NCBI RefSeq assembly: GCF_047663525.1
Contig: NC_092590.1
Location: 51,800,501-51,864,500 of the forward strand
Direction: 5' to 3'
Source of the DNA: Anas platyrhynchos
Lineage: Eukaryota; Chordata; Aves; Anseriformes; Anatidae
Length of the DNA: 64,000 bases
Both the position numbers and the translations under genes were made by a program. Within the stretch, counting starts at the first letter, position 1. Each line of letters opens with the position of its first letter. Below the pieces are notes generated by a model. It had not been told where the DNA came from and did not search any database. It was given only the letters and a program-made list of their open reading frames with translations. Below, one piece after another: positions 37,217 through 50,039 of this stretch.

Positions 37217-38278
37217 CAGGCTACAAATTGTTCGAATCTTTCATGCTTTACCACAGAGGTTGGAACTGTTAATTGTTCTTTACCTCCCTCGAGGACCTCA
37301 CACTCTAGGAACATAATGTATTCCTCTGTAAGTACTTTTGGCATACTTTAAACAATTCCCAGAACAAGAGCATCTATTTTTTTCACGGTGTTAGATCAAT
37401 TATTGGTCAAGACTCATGCTATCAGAAAGAAAAATATTTCATTAGAAGTGGGAAAGAAATAATGTAAAGATGATGAGAAAGAAACAAAGTTGTTCTATCT
37501 GAAAGAGATGTGTTAGAAATACCTCTTTGCTTATATGCAGTAGATATGAGCATGTTAGCATACCCAAACACTAATGAAGATTGGAGAAATTCTGGGAGAA
37601 ACCTCAGTTGTTCGTGTTTTGATGATTTTACATGAAAGCCATCCTTTCTTATATTCTTTAGATCAACATTTGTCACAGTAATTAATGAGGAAGTAATTAT
37701 AATGTAATTTGTCAGAATAATCTGACAGGCAAAGAATTATGTTCTCAATCCTAAAGGAATACATAGTTCTAGTTTTCCGACTGATTGGGTAGATGTGGGT
37801 GGCATAGCAGAGGGTATTTGCCTTTAAGCAGGATAAAAACTTTGGCACTCTATATTCTTAAGCAAAAATAGACAGAAGCATTGTCTAATTCTCTCAAATA
37901 CGTTACAAGAAAACATTTTATCTTAATTTATATTTCACTTATTAGTAAAATTGTTTCTTAACGCTTGCTTCATATGAAAGCTACTTCATGTTACAGTGAA
38001 GATTTGCAATTCACTTGCAGTAGTTACAGTCATCAATATTCATCTCAGTCACTCACTATTTCTTTGAGATGGTGAGTAAACACCTTAGTCATTAAGTCAT
38101 ATTTCCCATGAGAAATAAAATACCTTGAGATAAATACAAACTATCAGGTGAGGCATCAAAGGAGGTAAAAACAATGAAACAAGGAAAAATAAAGATATGG
38201 AATTTAAATCCCATTTAAATCCCTGCTGATGTTCAAAGGGGTATGATTGTTCACATCAACAGCAGCTGGAATAGCCTC

Positions 38279-38326
38279 TTTTTATTTTTATTTTTATTAT
38301 TTTTATTTTTATTTTATTTTTTATTG
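38279..38326 (+). repeat. (ATTTTT)n microsatellite
   Basis: About eight imperfect TTTTTA/TTTTA units. Confidence 0.95.
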
Positions 38327-39128
38327 TTACAAAGAAGTCAACTACAGTTCTACCCAACTATCAATGTCTACGTCTCTAACAGAGCAGAGAATTCAGCCAC
38401 AATACTCTTTGGTTCTTTTATTTAGCACTTCCAACAGATATTTTTCTTAAAAGTGATCTTCTGAAGAAAATTTAAAAATTGTACTTTTGCCATTCTAAGA
38501 ACATCTTAAAAACCTTGAGCCCGTTGTTCTGACTGAATGTTTATATGGTTTTGTTTTACTTTTATTTTTAGTGGACTTCATACTTCAGTACTTTCAGCAT
38601 GGAAAACCCCCATCAACTTCAATGTTACATTCACTTCACAAAATGACAAATGGAGACTTCTTGTGTATTTCTGTTTAACTGTTGAGATTATAGAAAAAAA
38701 AAGCAGCAAGAATTGTGCTGCATTCGATTCTCTTATTTATGGGAAGGGATGAAACAGGTCACCAAACACATTTCCTTTGTCAGCAAGTCCTATTGAAGAC
38801 AAAGAAAAAGGATGATCTAAAATCATCCAAGAGTTTATTTTGCCTGCAGTTTATGTGGAACACAAGTAGGTGTTTAAGTCTAGCATATTCCAAATTCTTC
38901 TTGGATTGGGAGAGTGCCTTCAGTAATGTCTTGTCTTGTGTTCTTTGAAAGAGCAGAAAGTCAACTGCACCCATCCCCAATCTGAGCAGGCTAGAAACGA
39001 TAGGGTCCTTATTCTTCAAATTTTTTATATGTCCAGGAAATTTTGGGAGGGAATTATCTGCTTTTCTCTTTACATGAGATCTACACTTTCTATAACTTAT
39101 TTATAGCTTATAAAAAGCCTCTATCAGA

Positions 39129-39182
39129 AATCCTATTTTCTATAGAAATATCCTATCCTAATCCTATTTTCTATAGAAATAT
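39129..39182 (+). repeat. 31-bp tandem duplication, about 1.7 copies
   Basis: AATCCTATTTTCTATAGAAA begins at 39129 and recurs exactly at 39160. The first 23 bases of the unit match without change, so the duplication is recent. Confidence 0.9.
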
Positions 39183-41463
39183 ATTTTTTGAACTCTCCTC
39201 ACTAGCTTCACATAAATGCAATATAGGAAGTTGGCCCCAAAGGAAAACAAAATAAATTGCTTGACAGGAGGAAAAAAGGCTAATAAAAACAAAAACTGAA
39301 GTGGAGCTATTCACCATCTCTTGCTAAGAGCTCACTCAATTCTGTATCATAAAGTCAGTAACAAAACTGTTTCTTATTAGCAAGGTTTGGTGTCAAGCTT
39401 TTTCCCTTTGCTTTTCACACAGGAAACCCTCCCTTGTTTACCTGTAGTTTCACAGAGATTTTGCAAAATAATCAGTTCAGAGGAACTGGTGCACTCTCCC
39501 AGCTAACCATACATTCTTCGTTAATTGTGTTGACTCACCCCTCCCCAAGTTCACCTTTCCACATTTCTACCATAACTGAAACCTCATCCTTACTTTTGTT
39601 TTGCTGAAACTCTAGAGGCTGGGATGACTGATACCACAAGCAGAAATGTTTAAATTATAGGTAGCACTTTAGATAGCCTTGTGGAGAGCAACGGGACATT
39701 TAAGCAGGACAGAGAAGCCAACCTAGAGTTGAGAGGCCGTGTGGCGAGGGAAGGACTGATGTGAGAGAAGTTCTAGGTGGAGAAAAAGCAAAGCACACTC
39801 TGATGTGAGTATCCATGGAAGTTTGCTACAGTCCTGTAGCTTTTCCCAACTCTCCCTGTGGCATCAAGTAAGTAGTAGTCTACTATTTCTACCTTCCCAT
39901 TTCTGGCTTCTTTACGTCCTATCCTCCCCTGCTTGCTCTCATCCCTTGCTATCACCACCCACTCTTGTTTTTCTTCTTACTACCCCTCTTCTCTCAATTA
40001 ACCAGTGAATGAAAAAGACAAGATGTTCCTGCCAGCTTTGCTTCGCTGTCTGGTGGTAGGAGTTCAAAGAACCAGGTTACTCCTGCACCTACTGCTTGTT
40101 CTTTGATGCCCTGTTGAGCCCTGTTGGGCTTCAGAAGTCCAACAACACACTGATTAACAAAGGAAAAGACAGGAAGAAACAGGCCAAAGAATATGGGAAC
40201 AAGTGACAAGTGAGATGTTAGAGGGAAATAGTGGGAAGAAGCAATGACAAAGTGGGAAGATGGAAAGAAATATAGACAGGAGAGGAAAAGACAGTAAAGA
40301 AAATAAATGTATCAGGTGGCAAAAGAGAAAGGAGAGAATTGGAATAAAGAGCTGCATAAAAAGAAACGTGACAATGATTTAGAGTTCCCTTAGATTACAG
40401 TATACAGCCCTTACAGAACAGCTCTTTGGGAAAACATGTACCTTGGTCAAAGGGAGTTGTGTGTGGCACCTCTTCTATCCCACTGAACTTGCAGGTGCAG
40501 AAAACAAATTCACTAGGAAGGCATTCCTGCTTGGAACAGCAGCAAAGTATTCTTCAAACTGGATTTTAAGCCTACTATCTTGTAGGTAGATAGAATAAGT
40601 GGCTTAAAAAGACAATCAGTATTTTACAATCAGGCGTGTTCTGTGGTGGCTCAGAGCAAATGCCACATGGCTGACTCAGGAGTGAGTGGCTGCTGAGGGT
40701 CCAGGTGACAGCAGTGGAGAAGGGGTGACTACTTGTGTGATACTTGTGAAAGAGAGAAGAAGCCCAAGGCAAGACCTTCGGCAGTGTGTGGTAGGACACC
40801 TGCTGCACAAAACAGGGAGTTTACCTACTGTGTCCACGAGTAGTCCAGGAGATGGCTGCTGAAAGTGTTTGGCAAAGGAGACACAAAGACACAACAATCT
40901 CATGACTAAGGCAGGTCATTTTTGCCTGAAAAACAAGCTGCTAACTGTGCCCATGTGAGATGATGAAAATGTTACTTAAACTGAATATTTCATAGGTGTT
41001 TGCTAGCTGTATGTACTTTGGTGCTAATGGCTGTCCCAGAAGTCAGAGATACCAAAGTAGCTTGTGCTCACTACTACCATCAGTCATGGTGCTTTGAGCA
41101 CATTGGTTGCTACAGAATGGACAGTGTGCTGAAACATCGTGGGTATCTCAAACTAGAAGTTTAATATTTGTCATAGCTCTTCCTCTATATACAAATGGAA
41201 CAGCTGGAAACCATTGAACAGATATTTGTTAGGCGAGTAATGTATACCTAATATGATGATGAAGAATCCTGGGACTTATTTTTTCCTTGTCTTAGCTCAA
41301 ACAGACCTCAAACACGATAGCTGACCTGTGCAGCTCTGCTACATTGATAGATGTATGATGTAGGTAAACCCACCCCTTTAAAGTCATCTCCAAGATTTCC
41401 AGCATGATGCTGTGTAGTGTTAACCCCAATTATCTGGTTGCTACTGTGAAACAGTCATTTGGA

Positions 41464-41494
41464 AAAATAAATAAATAAATAAATAAATAAATAT
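41464..41494 (+). repeat. (AAAT)n microsatellite
   Basis: About seven uninterrupted AAAT units. Confidence 0.96.
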
Positions 41495-42769
41495 ATGTAT
41501 AACGTTATCAAATCCATTTGTAGTGGGCTTGCATAAGGAAGCATACTTTCACTGTGTTTCCACCATCTTTTGCCAGTATTAATTCGGTCCATATTCTCAA
41601 TTTCAGGACTGTTAGGCAGAAGCAATGAGTCATCAGAACCACAAACTCTGACTTCAATGTGCAAGATATATGCACAAACAGTAATTACATTAAAAAAAAA
41701 AAATGATAAGCATACTATTATGAAAGTAACCTATTACTCAGGGGAATTTTGTGTTATTCTGCAGAATTTCATTATTTGGGAAATGAAACCTATTACAAGT
41801 AGGTCATGACACAGAAATACTCAGCTTTCCAGTGTGGCGGTGATAGATATTATTTTTTTTCCTTTAAAGACAGTGTCACAGAACATCTCACAAATATACT
41901 ACTTCTACCCTGGTTTTACACAGTCAGTAGGTGCTATTATATATTTGTATAGAGTTTATTCCTGAGAAATACACCACAAATATCTTTATGAGTAATGGAG
42001 GTTGTGGCAATGTAGTCTTTCTGAAAACAAGCTGATTGGTGCGTAGACTGCAATAACAGTACAGGAAAAAAAAAACCTGTGGGTTTCAGAGAAAAAATGA
42101 TCGAGCAGTGAAGTAATGTGAGGACGGGACTGTTGTGATTAGGATATACAGAGCAAAGAAGTAGAGTTCTTGTCCCACTCATGAAAAGCAGGTTCAGACC
42201 CAAACTGTCTCCTGAAAAGTCTTCCATGTCACCATAACTGCTGTATCTATACATTAAACACCTCCGTGAGTATATGATCCACCAGTGATAAAGACTTCCT
42301 CTAACTTTTAAAATGTCACCTTACTACTGCTAAATCTCATGCCAGCACTGCCTTCCTGTTACTAGAACAGCCAACAAGCCTACCTGATGCTTGCTGGCAG
42401 GCATTTCCCAACTAAACTGTAAGTTTTGGGTATGAGAAACACCAAAATTGAAGGGAGAATGAGAGCCCTGCTCACTTTCAGAGCTCCCTGGTGTGGGAAG
42501 GGAACCTGAAAGGGAGTGATCCTCCAGACTCCCTGTTTTGGTGCTGCAATATCCCCGACAGGGACTGCTCCCCTCTGTGAGGGGAGGACTGGGAGGCTAC
42601 CAGAGGGCTGGCGCAAGGAGCAGACCCACATATTGGGTCTTCCCTCAACCGAGCCGAAAACCCCATTGGCCACCCCTTAACTAAAAACATCCGTGAAACC
42701 CCCAAAAAGGGACCAAAACCAGGGCAGCGACACCCCCAGAGCGCAACAACCCCCTCACTGCCGCACCGT

Positions 42770-43340
42770 CCACCCTCCACTGCCCGCCCCTCTGGCAGCG
42801 GCGGGCGGGGCCCCGCGGGCCGGATGTTGTTGTTGTTGTTCCTGCGCCGCCCCTGGCCCCGCCCCCCGCGGAGGGTGACGGGCGCTTCCTCGGGCCCGGC
42901 CGCCGCCGCCGCCCCGCTGCGGCCCCTCCGCCGCCCGCCCCGGGGCTCCCCCCCGCTCCCCTCCCTCGCTCCCCTCCCTCCCTTCGTTCCCTTTCCCCGG
43001 TGCCCTCTCCCCCGGCCCCTTCCTCCCTTTGGTCTCGCCGGCCAAGCCCCGTCCCCTCGCAGCGTCGCCGGCGGGGCCCGGCCATGGCGGACTTCGACGA
43101 GATCTACGAGGAGGAGGAGGACGAGGAGCGGGCGCTGGAGGAGCAGCTCCTCAAGTACTCGCCCGACCCGGTGGTGGTGCGCGGCTCCGGGCACGTCACC
43201 GTGTAAGGGCGGCGGGGCCGGGGCCGGGGGGACGGGGAGGATGAGGAGAGGGGGGGAGGAAGCAGCTGGGGATGCCCCCGGTGCCAGCCCCAGCCCCGGG
43301 GGCGGGTGAGGAGCCCGGGAGGTGCAGCCGATATCGCGAC
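42770..43340 (+). promoter_or_regulatory. CHIC2: CpG-island promoter of CHIC2
   Basis: A dense CpG-rich block surrounds the CHIC2 start codon, with GCC repeats (about 42900-42916) and GC-box-like CCCCGCCCC (42856-42864). No TATA box is seen in the 300 bases before the ATG, consistent with a housekeeping-type dispersed promoter. A short TTG triplet run (42826-42839) sits inside it. Because the island is stop-poor on both strands, several long spurious open frames arise here. Confidence 0.8.
43084..43202 (+). CDS. CHIC2: CHIC2 cysteine-rich hydrophobic domain protein, coding exon 1
   Basis: Start of CHIC2, a small (165-residue in mammals) cytoplasmic-face membrane protein of vesicles and plasma membrane, in the Golgin A7/ERF4-like family and lipid-anchored through clustered cysteines. 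Human CHIC2 is known from an ETV6 fusion in acute myeloid leukaemia and from its deletion when FIP1L1 fuses to PDGFRA. This exon gives residues 1-39 plus two bases of codon 40: MADFDEIYEEEEDEERALEE, then a conserved segment ending GSGHVTV. The ATG is in a strong context (GCCATGG). The donor is CACCGT|GTAAGG and exon 2 restores Val40-Phe-Gly-Leu. An in-frame TAA right after the donor explains why the unspliced frame stops. Divergent from GSX2, as in mammals. Confidence 0.97.
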
Positions 43341-46300
43341 GAGTCGCGATTGAGGCGTGTGGTTGCGATTAAGGCGTGTGTGTGTGCCACGGGGGGGTTG
43401 TGTGCTGCTGAGGAGCCAGCGCGGTGCGGTGGGTAACGCAACAGATCGGGGTGCCTGAGTGCCATGTACTCATAGATGCTGAAATACCCACCTGGAGACT
43501 CATCCTGCAGTGCAAACTTTCACATAAACAGCTGTGTGTATATATAAACATCAAAAAAATTATATACTTATATATATTTATACATAAATTCATGTTTAAT
43601 CAGGGAACCAGGCTCACAACAGCAGCATAGAAGTGTCAGGTATTGTATCCCACAGCCCCGGCTCCCACTAACTGCTTATTTTCAGATCCGGACCTGTCCG
43701 TAACCTGGCTTTAATTTCGGATCAGTTTGGTGGCTCTCCGATACGTCGCTGCTCTGGTAATGGGTCGGCGTTATGAAACGCTGGCAGCGAGGCGGTGCAG
43801 TTTGCAGGCGGGTTATAAACAGGAAATAAGACGTGGTGGAGAGGCTTGGAAGGATGTGGAGTGGACACGAGGCCGCGTAGGCCTGGTGAGGGAGCAGAAA
43901 TGTCACCTCAGAAGTATTCAGCGTGTGACTCCGCGTGCCGGTTTGCTGTGATCGAAAAGCTGTTACCATCCAGCGGCTGTCTGGCTTCTGTGAAAACACT
44001 CCGGAAGCATTACGGTGTTTCTGGTGAGCAGGTCGAGAACACAGGCAGTTGCCCTATTGGCAAATGCAGAAAGAAGTGTGAAGAACAGAAATGGAGGCAA
44101 ATGCTGGCTTCTTCTCCGTACTCGAAGGCAAGTTGTGCAGGGCAAGATCGGGGCCCGTTAATGGCACTGTGAGGAAGCCTGCATGCCGTGCCCATGACTA
44201 GCACGGCCTTTGTGGCTGACGGATAGTTGCTTCATTAATTGTTTATTAATATTCACTACATCGTTAGAACATTAAGATCTAACTCAAAATATTAGTTTTA
44301 TAGGTTTGGGGTGAGTAATTGAATGCGAACATACACCTCCAAAATTAGGCAATTGGATCATCTACTTTGTCACGTTGGGTGTGAACACGGAATAGGATCC
44401 GCCACTTTTACCTTTGTACAGCCTATAAGATTTTTGTCAATGATTGAGAAACATATTATTAAAAGTTAGATCACTGTCAGGATGTTCTCTCAGTGAATTT
44501 AAGGAATAGGTCAAGCTGTATGTATATAACTAATTTGTCTTGCCTCGTATAAAACCATCAATATGTCTCGAAGGCCTGGCACAAACCATCAGTAAAGTAA
44601 AGCAAATACTGTATTGATCTCAGCTCTGCTGTTTAAAGAGTTGCTGTCTGCTTCTGCTGTGTGTGTATTTAAACAAAAGCTCTACTTTCACAGTTTCCTG
44701 TCATATCCTCTCTGATCTTGTATAGAAGTCATAATGTTGAGTTTGAAACATGTCATTTCCATGACTACAGATTAATGCCAGAAAGGCATTTACTATTACT
44801 TGATTTCACCCAACAGACAGTGGAAATGTGTGAGAGTCCTCTCTAAGCTGAGTTGTTAAAACCAATCAAAAAAAAATAAGGTAAATATTATCCAAACAAA
44901 ACGCTTGAATGCCTCGCTTTTCCAGGGTTTGGGGTTTTTATGTGGCACGGAGTTATCTTAAACTCACTATTTGGAGCCTGCTGCACACAATTACAAAGCC
45001 TCTTTTTAAATCATTGTGTTTTTTTCAATATTCAGGTGGATAGTTTGCTGCTCAGGAGTAGTATTTGAGTTGATCCTTGATTGCTTGAGGTGATCTCTTA
45101 TAGTGGCAAGACGCTTGAAAGTTGGGAAAATATAGAACTTGTGTTCTTGTGTTACTTTACTAAATTGAAAATCCAAGGTATTTCATACTTTTTTTCTAAA
45201 ATGTTGTTAGGGTGGAAGGAGAGGTACATGATGACTGAAATCGCAGAGACCGTTTGTGGTAGTTTGCCGGATTGTGTTTTTCAGTGACTTTTCCTGGGCT
45301 TCCCAATTTGTTGACTAGTTGAGACACATTTGCCTTATTCCAGGCTGTATTCATTAGTAAAATTGGGTTTGGTAGCCTTCTGCAGTGCCAGACTGACAGA
45401 GAGCTGTTGTGATGTGCTGGGGAACGCCTTCCTGTGCTGTTTATTGTCCTGGTGCATCACGTGTTGATGCAAGGTAGCTCTTGGGAGCAGGAGAGGAAAA
45501 GCCCTCACAAAATACACTTTTTTCACCCAAGTAACTTTCCTTAACTTTCTGCAAGTCTGCCTGTGTGTTTTTGCATTTTATTCTCTGTATCAAGGACATG
45601 TGAGTGAAAAGAGGGCTGTGTAAGAATTACGGATGGGAGAGTTAAGACTCGTGGAATATGTGTTTATTTTGTAAGAGCTGTGAATATGTGGAGCTAAGGA
45701 ATATAGGTGAGAACAATAGAAAAATGGCTTAGTGTCTTCACGAGAGATGACAGAGGAAGGAGATAGCGTCTATCAGGTTCACGTGTCAGGAAGATAAGAG
45801 CTGCAGCCTGCAAAAAGGTTGGAGGTAGGCTGAGTCCTGTGCTGTAATCTGTTATCCTTTGATTCCACATCTCACTGCTTCGTTCCCTCCGCTGTTCACA
45901 AGGGCAGGAACTCAGCTGAACCTTTCAAGCAGAGACATGTTCGAGAAACACTTTTTCAGGTTCCAGGGAGGTTTAAGGAAGTACTCCTGTATGAGGTGAG
46001 CATGGAGCTGCTGAGGACGTGGTGTGAAATGGGGAAAGGTGTCGAGAAATGTGTGCCTCACTGGGGATGGTGCCTTGTACTACAGAAATCTGGTGCTATG
46101 TGAGGACAGCTGTGAGGAAATGCAGCTCCAAAATATTGATTTCAGACATTTGATCTTAACACGCTTTCTGCTGCTTTTTTCCAGAGTGGCTGTATCTTTA
46201 CCCTGAAACTGTATTAGTGTTGCATGAAGTTTCTAATATTTTAATTTCCAAATTACAGCATGCAGCCGGGTGATTAACGTTGGGATCGTATCATTTACTT

Positions 46301-49300
46301 ACCAAAGCATTTGAAGTATGGAGTCATACTTTGTTCCCACCTACATATGGTAATGAAACTGTAAAATGGAAAGCTCTGGATGATGGTGGTAGCTGGTTAG
46401 CTTTGATGTTTCGGTTTAGCAGCCCCACCATATATTAAACATTGCCACAAGACTCGAAAATGGAGTCTTAGTCTCCATATTAGTTTTGGGCTTACAAATT
46501 TACCGAATTGCGACTGTGTTGGTCAGAAGTTTCTGTGCTGGAAATCTGACTCAGTGAGTTTGTAAAAGCATTGTGACTATTTCCAAACAGGAGACTGGGC
46601 GAAAATGTTTTGTCCATGATAAATTCTGGGATGCTTTTATTAAAAACAAGACAAATCTCAGGTAACTCTTAACTCCAGAGCTTTTCAGTTGGGCTGTCTT
46701 TGTCAGGTGTATCTCCTGTGACCTCCATCTGGATTTGCTTGTATTTGATGAAGCTGTTAACTTCTAAATACTTTTGGATCACACATCCACACAAAAGCCT
46801 TGTTTCCGTTCTGCTGATTTCACGGCCAGACCTCAGCATGAGACTGCAATTACATCCTTCTGAGACTTCACTGAGAGCAGGGAGATTTCCCCGGGCCTTT
46901 GCCCTACATGCTTATGCCTCAGGGTAAAGGGCTTCCTCAGCACTGCAGGCAGAGGAACAGCTGAAATTGTCTCATCTCATGGTCTGGGGCTCAGCCTCGT
47001 TTCAGTTTGTGGGCCAAGAGTTGCTTTGGACTGAATTATTCTTACGGTTTGCCACTCCCCTATCATCACTGTTTGTATTGAATGCCATTATTCATAGTAA
47101 ATCTCTTCTGGATGCTGAAGCATCAAGTATGTGAAGCTCGTTTTGTGATTCCTTCTTTGAAGATAAGTCTGTTTAGAGAGAATCTCTCTGGTGTTGATTT
47201 GATGAATTATGTAGTAGAGTGGTGTTACCAGGCTTGGCTGTTTGAGCTCTGTGTGGATCCAAGGGATTTTTTCAGGCCCTGGTTTCCGCTCCAGCATACT
47301 GCCAGTTTTAAGTAGCTTAACTGATAGGGCATGACACTTCTTGCTGACATTTACATAACTTTTGCTTGGGCGCTTGGTTTCACTCAGGATTTTGGAGAAA
47401 GGTGGGCTGTCTTCTTGTCATGGAATATTCAGCAGGGTTTTCAGTGGTGGAGGTGTGTTTACAATAAGCATGTGGGTGTTTGTTTGTGGGGGAGGTTTTT
47501 TTTATTCTGAGATGAGCTGGCAACCTTGCCACGTATTTCTCTGGTTAACGATTTTCACTTGTTGCTTTGTTTTGAGGGGTGTGTAGGGACTGCAGAGCTC
47601 CCATTCTAGTTATGAGTACTCTAATCTGCCAGTTAATCTCTGTGTAAGTGAGGTATGGGCTGCAGTCAGTGGCAGGAAGATGACTTGTTTAACTTTTCCT
47701 GAAGAACGTATGTAGAAATTATCTAGGCATAAAATCAATAAAGCATCCTCCAGCACAATGCGCTCTTCCAAACTCTGGCAGCAGACTTTGCTACCTGGAG
47801 GTTCTGTGCAAGTCTAGCTGTTCCTGATGTCTGTTCTCTGGGTAGCCTCTGGCATCTGCAGTTGTGTAGGGGTGATATGTACTTATCTTTTATGTACAAT
47901 ATCTTTCCTTTTGGTGTCTGTTTGTCTGGGAACTTGTTTAACTTCTCTTAAAATCTGTTGGTGCAGTCTGCCTCCATAATCTCAAGTGGAAACAAGCTCC
48001 GAAGTTTGCTACTTGCAGTTTAAAGAAGCACTTTCCTTGGTCTGTTTTAAACCAATCTCCTCCTAGTGTTGTGAGTGCTCTCTGTTGTGGGATTTGGTGA
48101 TTAACAGTTAATCATTCACCTGATTCACTGCTTTCCTGAATCTTTGCACTTTGATCATATACCTCCCCCCCAGACTTTTCTTTTCCAAGTTACTGTCTGC
48201 CTTTTGGCCTCATAAAGCAACTTATTCACTTTATTATAGTTTGCTTCCTTCTCTCTGCTTTCTCCAAGCTCCACCAAGTCCCCCATGAATACATGGGTAC
48301 AGGGAGTCCAAATGATGCTCTTCTTAATCACAGACCTAGTGATGCTCATTATTTTGTTCCCACTTCTGATGGCTGCCGCTATCAATGAGCAATGAGTCAA
48401 GAGAATCATGAGTGGCGATAAAAGCTCTCCTTCAAGATCTGTAGCTGCCAAACTAACTTAAGCATCATGTAAGCATAGTTTAGATCACCTTTCCCCAGCA
48501 CATTTTATTTATCTTTAAGCTCACCTGCCACTTGGGTTTTGGCCAGTTGGTTTTGTGAGGTCCTTCAGCATTGCCTCTCCACTGGTACAGCATCTAACTG
48601 CATATTGACCGTGTGATGACTTGGACAGAGTTCTCTGTTGACATGCGGAGTGCTCAGCTTAGTAAGAAAAAGATTGCCTGGGGAATGCCTAGCTGCTCAG
48701 TAATCGTATTGTGAAAGCAAATTACTTCTCTAAAATCTTCAGCTATGAAAGCTCAACTAAGCTTTTCTACACATGGCTGAGTTGGGTGATGGATCTTGCT
48801 GCAGGTATTCAAGTTGAGCAGTTTAATTTCTGATTTGAGTTGTTTGAAGTATCTGATGGTAAGAGTGCTTTTCTGGTTTATATTCAGGAAGTTATTAATT
48901 GCAAATTAAATTTTACACGGAGTGCTGTTTACCAGATTAGTAGCCAGTCATACACTTTTATTAGTGGCTTTGCTCGTAGAAGCTATACCCCAGACTGGAT
49001 GCCAGAAAGCATTTGGGTTTTCTTTGAAATTCATCCATTCATAAATCCTACCTGCGAACCATTTTCTATCAACTGATAGAAAACAGACTTTTTTTTTGAA
49101 GACAAGGTGAAACTCTTATATCTGGACCTTATGCAACACAGAATAGTCAGTAATTTTAGCCCATCGTAAGTTACTTGATAGCTTTTTATTTTCAACTGGT
49201 ACTGTTTTTTTGGAAAGTAAAATTTAAACCATATTTTGTTAAGTAGTATAGCGTTCTGAAACTAAATAGTATTTTTTTCTGAATAAGCAAGCTGGTATCG

Positions 49301-49690
49301 ACCCCCTTTTTATGTTTAGAACAGTTACCTAATGTTATTTTTGTCAGAGCCTGCTAAATGAGCTTTTCTTCAAGATACATCTGTACTGGGTGGGGTGCGG
49401 GGATCCAAGCCATGGCATTAACTTAGTTCGCCTCCCTTTTTAAGTACTTAAAAAGGTTTTGATGAGTTTGGAGAAGAATCAACAGAATGCCTAAAAGCTT
49501 ATAGGCAGGATTGGTTTCAGACTATTTATGGTGGCGTACTTTTGTCTGTTAGGATTATCTTAGCAATTACTTTTAATAACAAATATTTTTTCCTTGAGCT
49601 GATTTTGTTCTAATAATACTCTCAGGATTCACATCAGGTGTTTGTATCTTATTTATGATTCCGATATGATTCTCATTTTTATTTTTACAG
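43203..49690 (+). other. CHIC2: CHIC2 intron 1 (6.5 kb)
   Basis: The intron is CpG-rich at its start and AT-rich afterwards. It contains a degraded reverse-oriented CR1-like relic at about 47935-48440. No further exon or RNA gene was recognised. ORFs up to about 108 codons (for example 43846-44172) have no family resemblance that I can see. Confidence 0.85.
47935..48440 (-). mobile_element. Degraded CR1/L2-like relic
   Basis: On plus: TGCAGTCTGCCTCCATAATC, TCAAGTGGAAACAAGCTCCG, AGTTTGCTACTTGCAGTTTA and AAGAAGCACTTTCCTTGG, then GTTTTAAACC. This is the order seen in reverse-complement amniote CR1/L2 3' regions (…CTCCACAATCTC…GGCAACAAGTTCCACAGTTT…AAGAAGTACTTCCTTT…). The later part (48240-48440) is less certain. 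Confidence 0.55.
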
Positions 49691-49745
49691 GTTTGGACTA
49701 AGCAACAAATTTGAAGCAGAATTTCCTTCATCTTTAACTGGAAAG
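49691..49745 (+). CDS. CHIC2: CHIC2 coding exon 2
   Basis: A 55-base exon encodes FGLSNKFEAEFPSSLTGK (residues 41-58), with its first base completing Val40. Acceptor TTTTTACAG|G and donor AAAG|GTGAGT are both strong. The segment is nearly identical to the mammalian protein; an alanine at residue 49 (FEAEF) appears to differ from a serine recalled in human. It splices in phase 0 to exon 3 only 132 bases downstream. Confidence 0.96.
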
Positions 49746-49877
49746 GTGAGTAATGGTGAATAAAAAATTGGAATTTAAGACTTCTGCTATTAAAAAAGCA
49801 GGAGTTCAAGGTGTTATGCATTCTAGGAGCAATAACTCGTGCTGCTGTTGTACTAGGAAGTTTGTTTTTTCTTGTAG
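49746..49877 (+). other. CHIC2: CHIC2 intron 2 (132 bp)
   Basis: A minimal GT-AG intron between two strong splice sites. The pyrimidine tract before exon 3 is TTTGTTTTTTCTTGTAG. Confidence 0.93.

Positions 49878-50039
<162 letters not shown>

Noticed and set aside
37189..37220. Poly(T)-CAGG as a splice acceptor
   Set aside because: Only a homopolymer followed by CAGG; no convincing open exon with a donor downstream.
42478..43194. 238-codon minus-strand ORF over the CHIC2 promoter
   Set aside because: Low-complexity Gly/Arg frame caused by the CpG island, antisense to CHIC2 exon 1.
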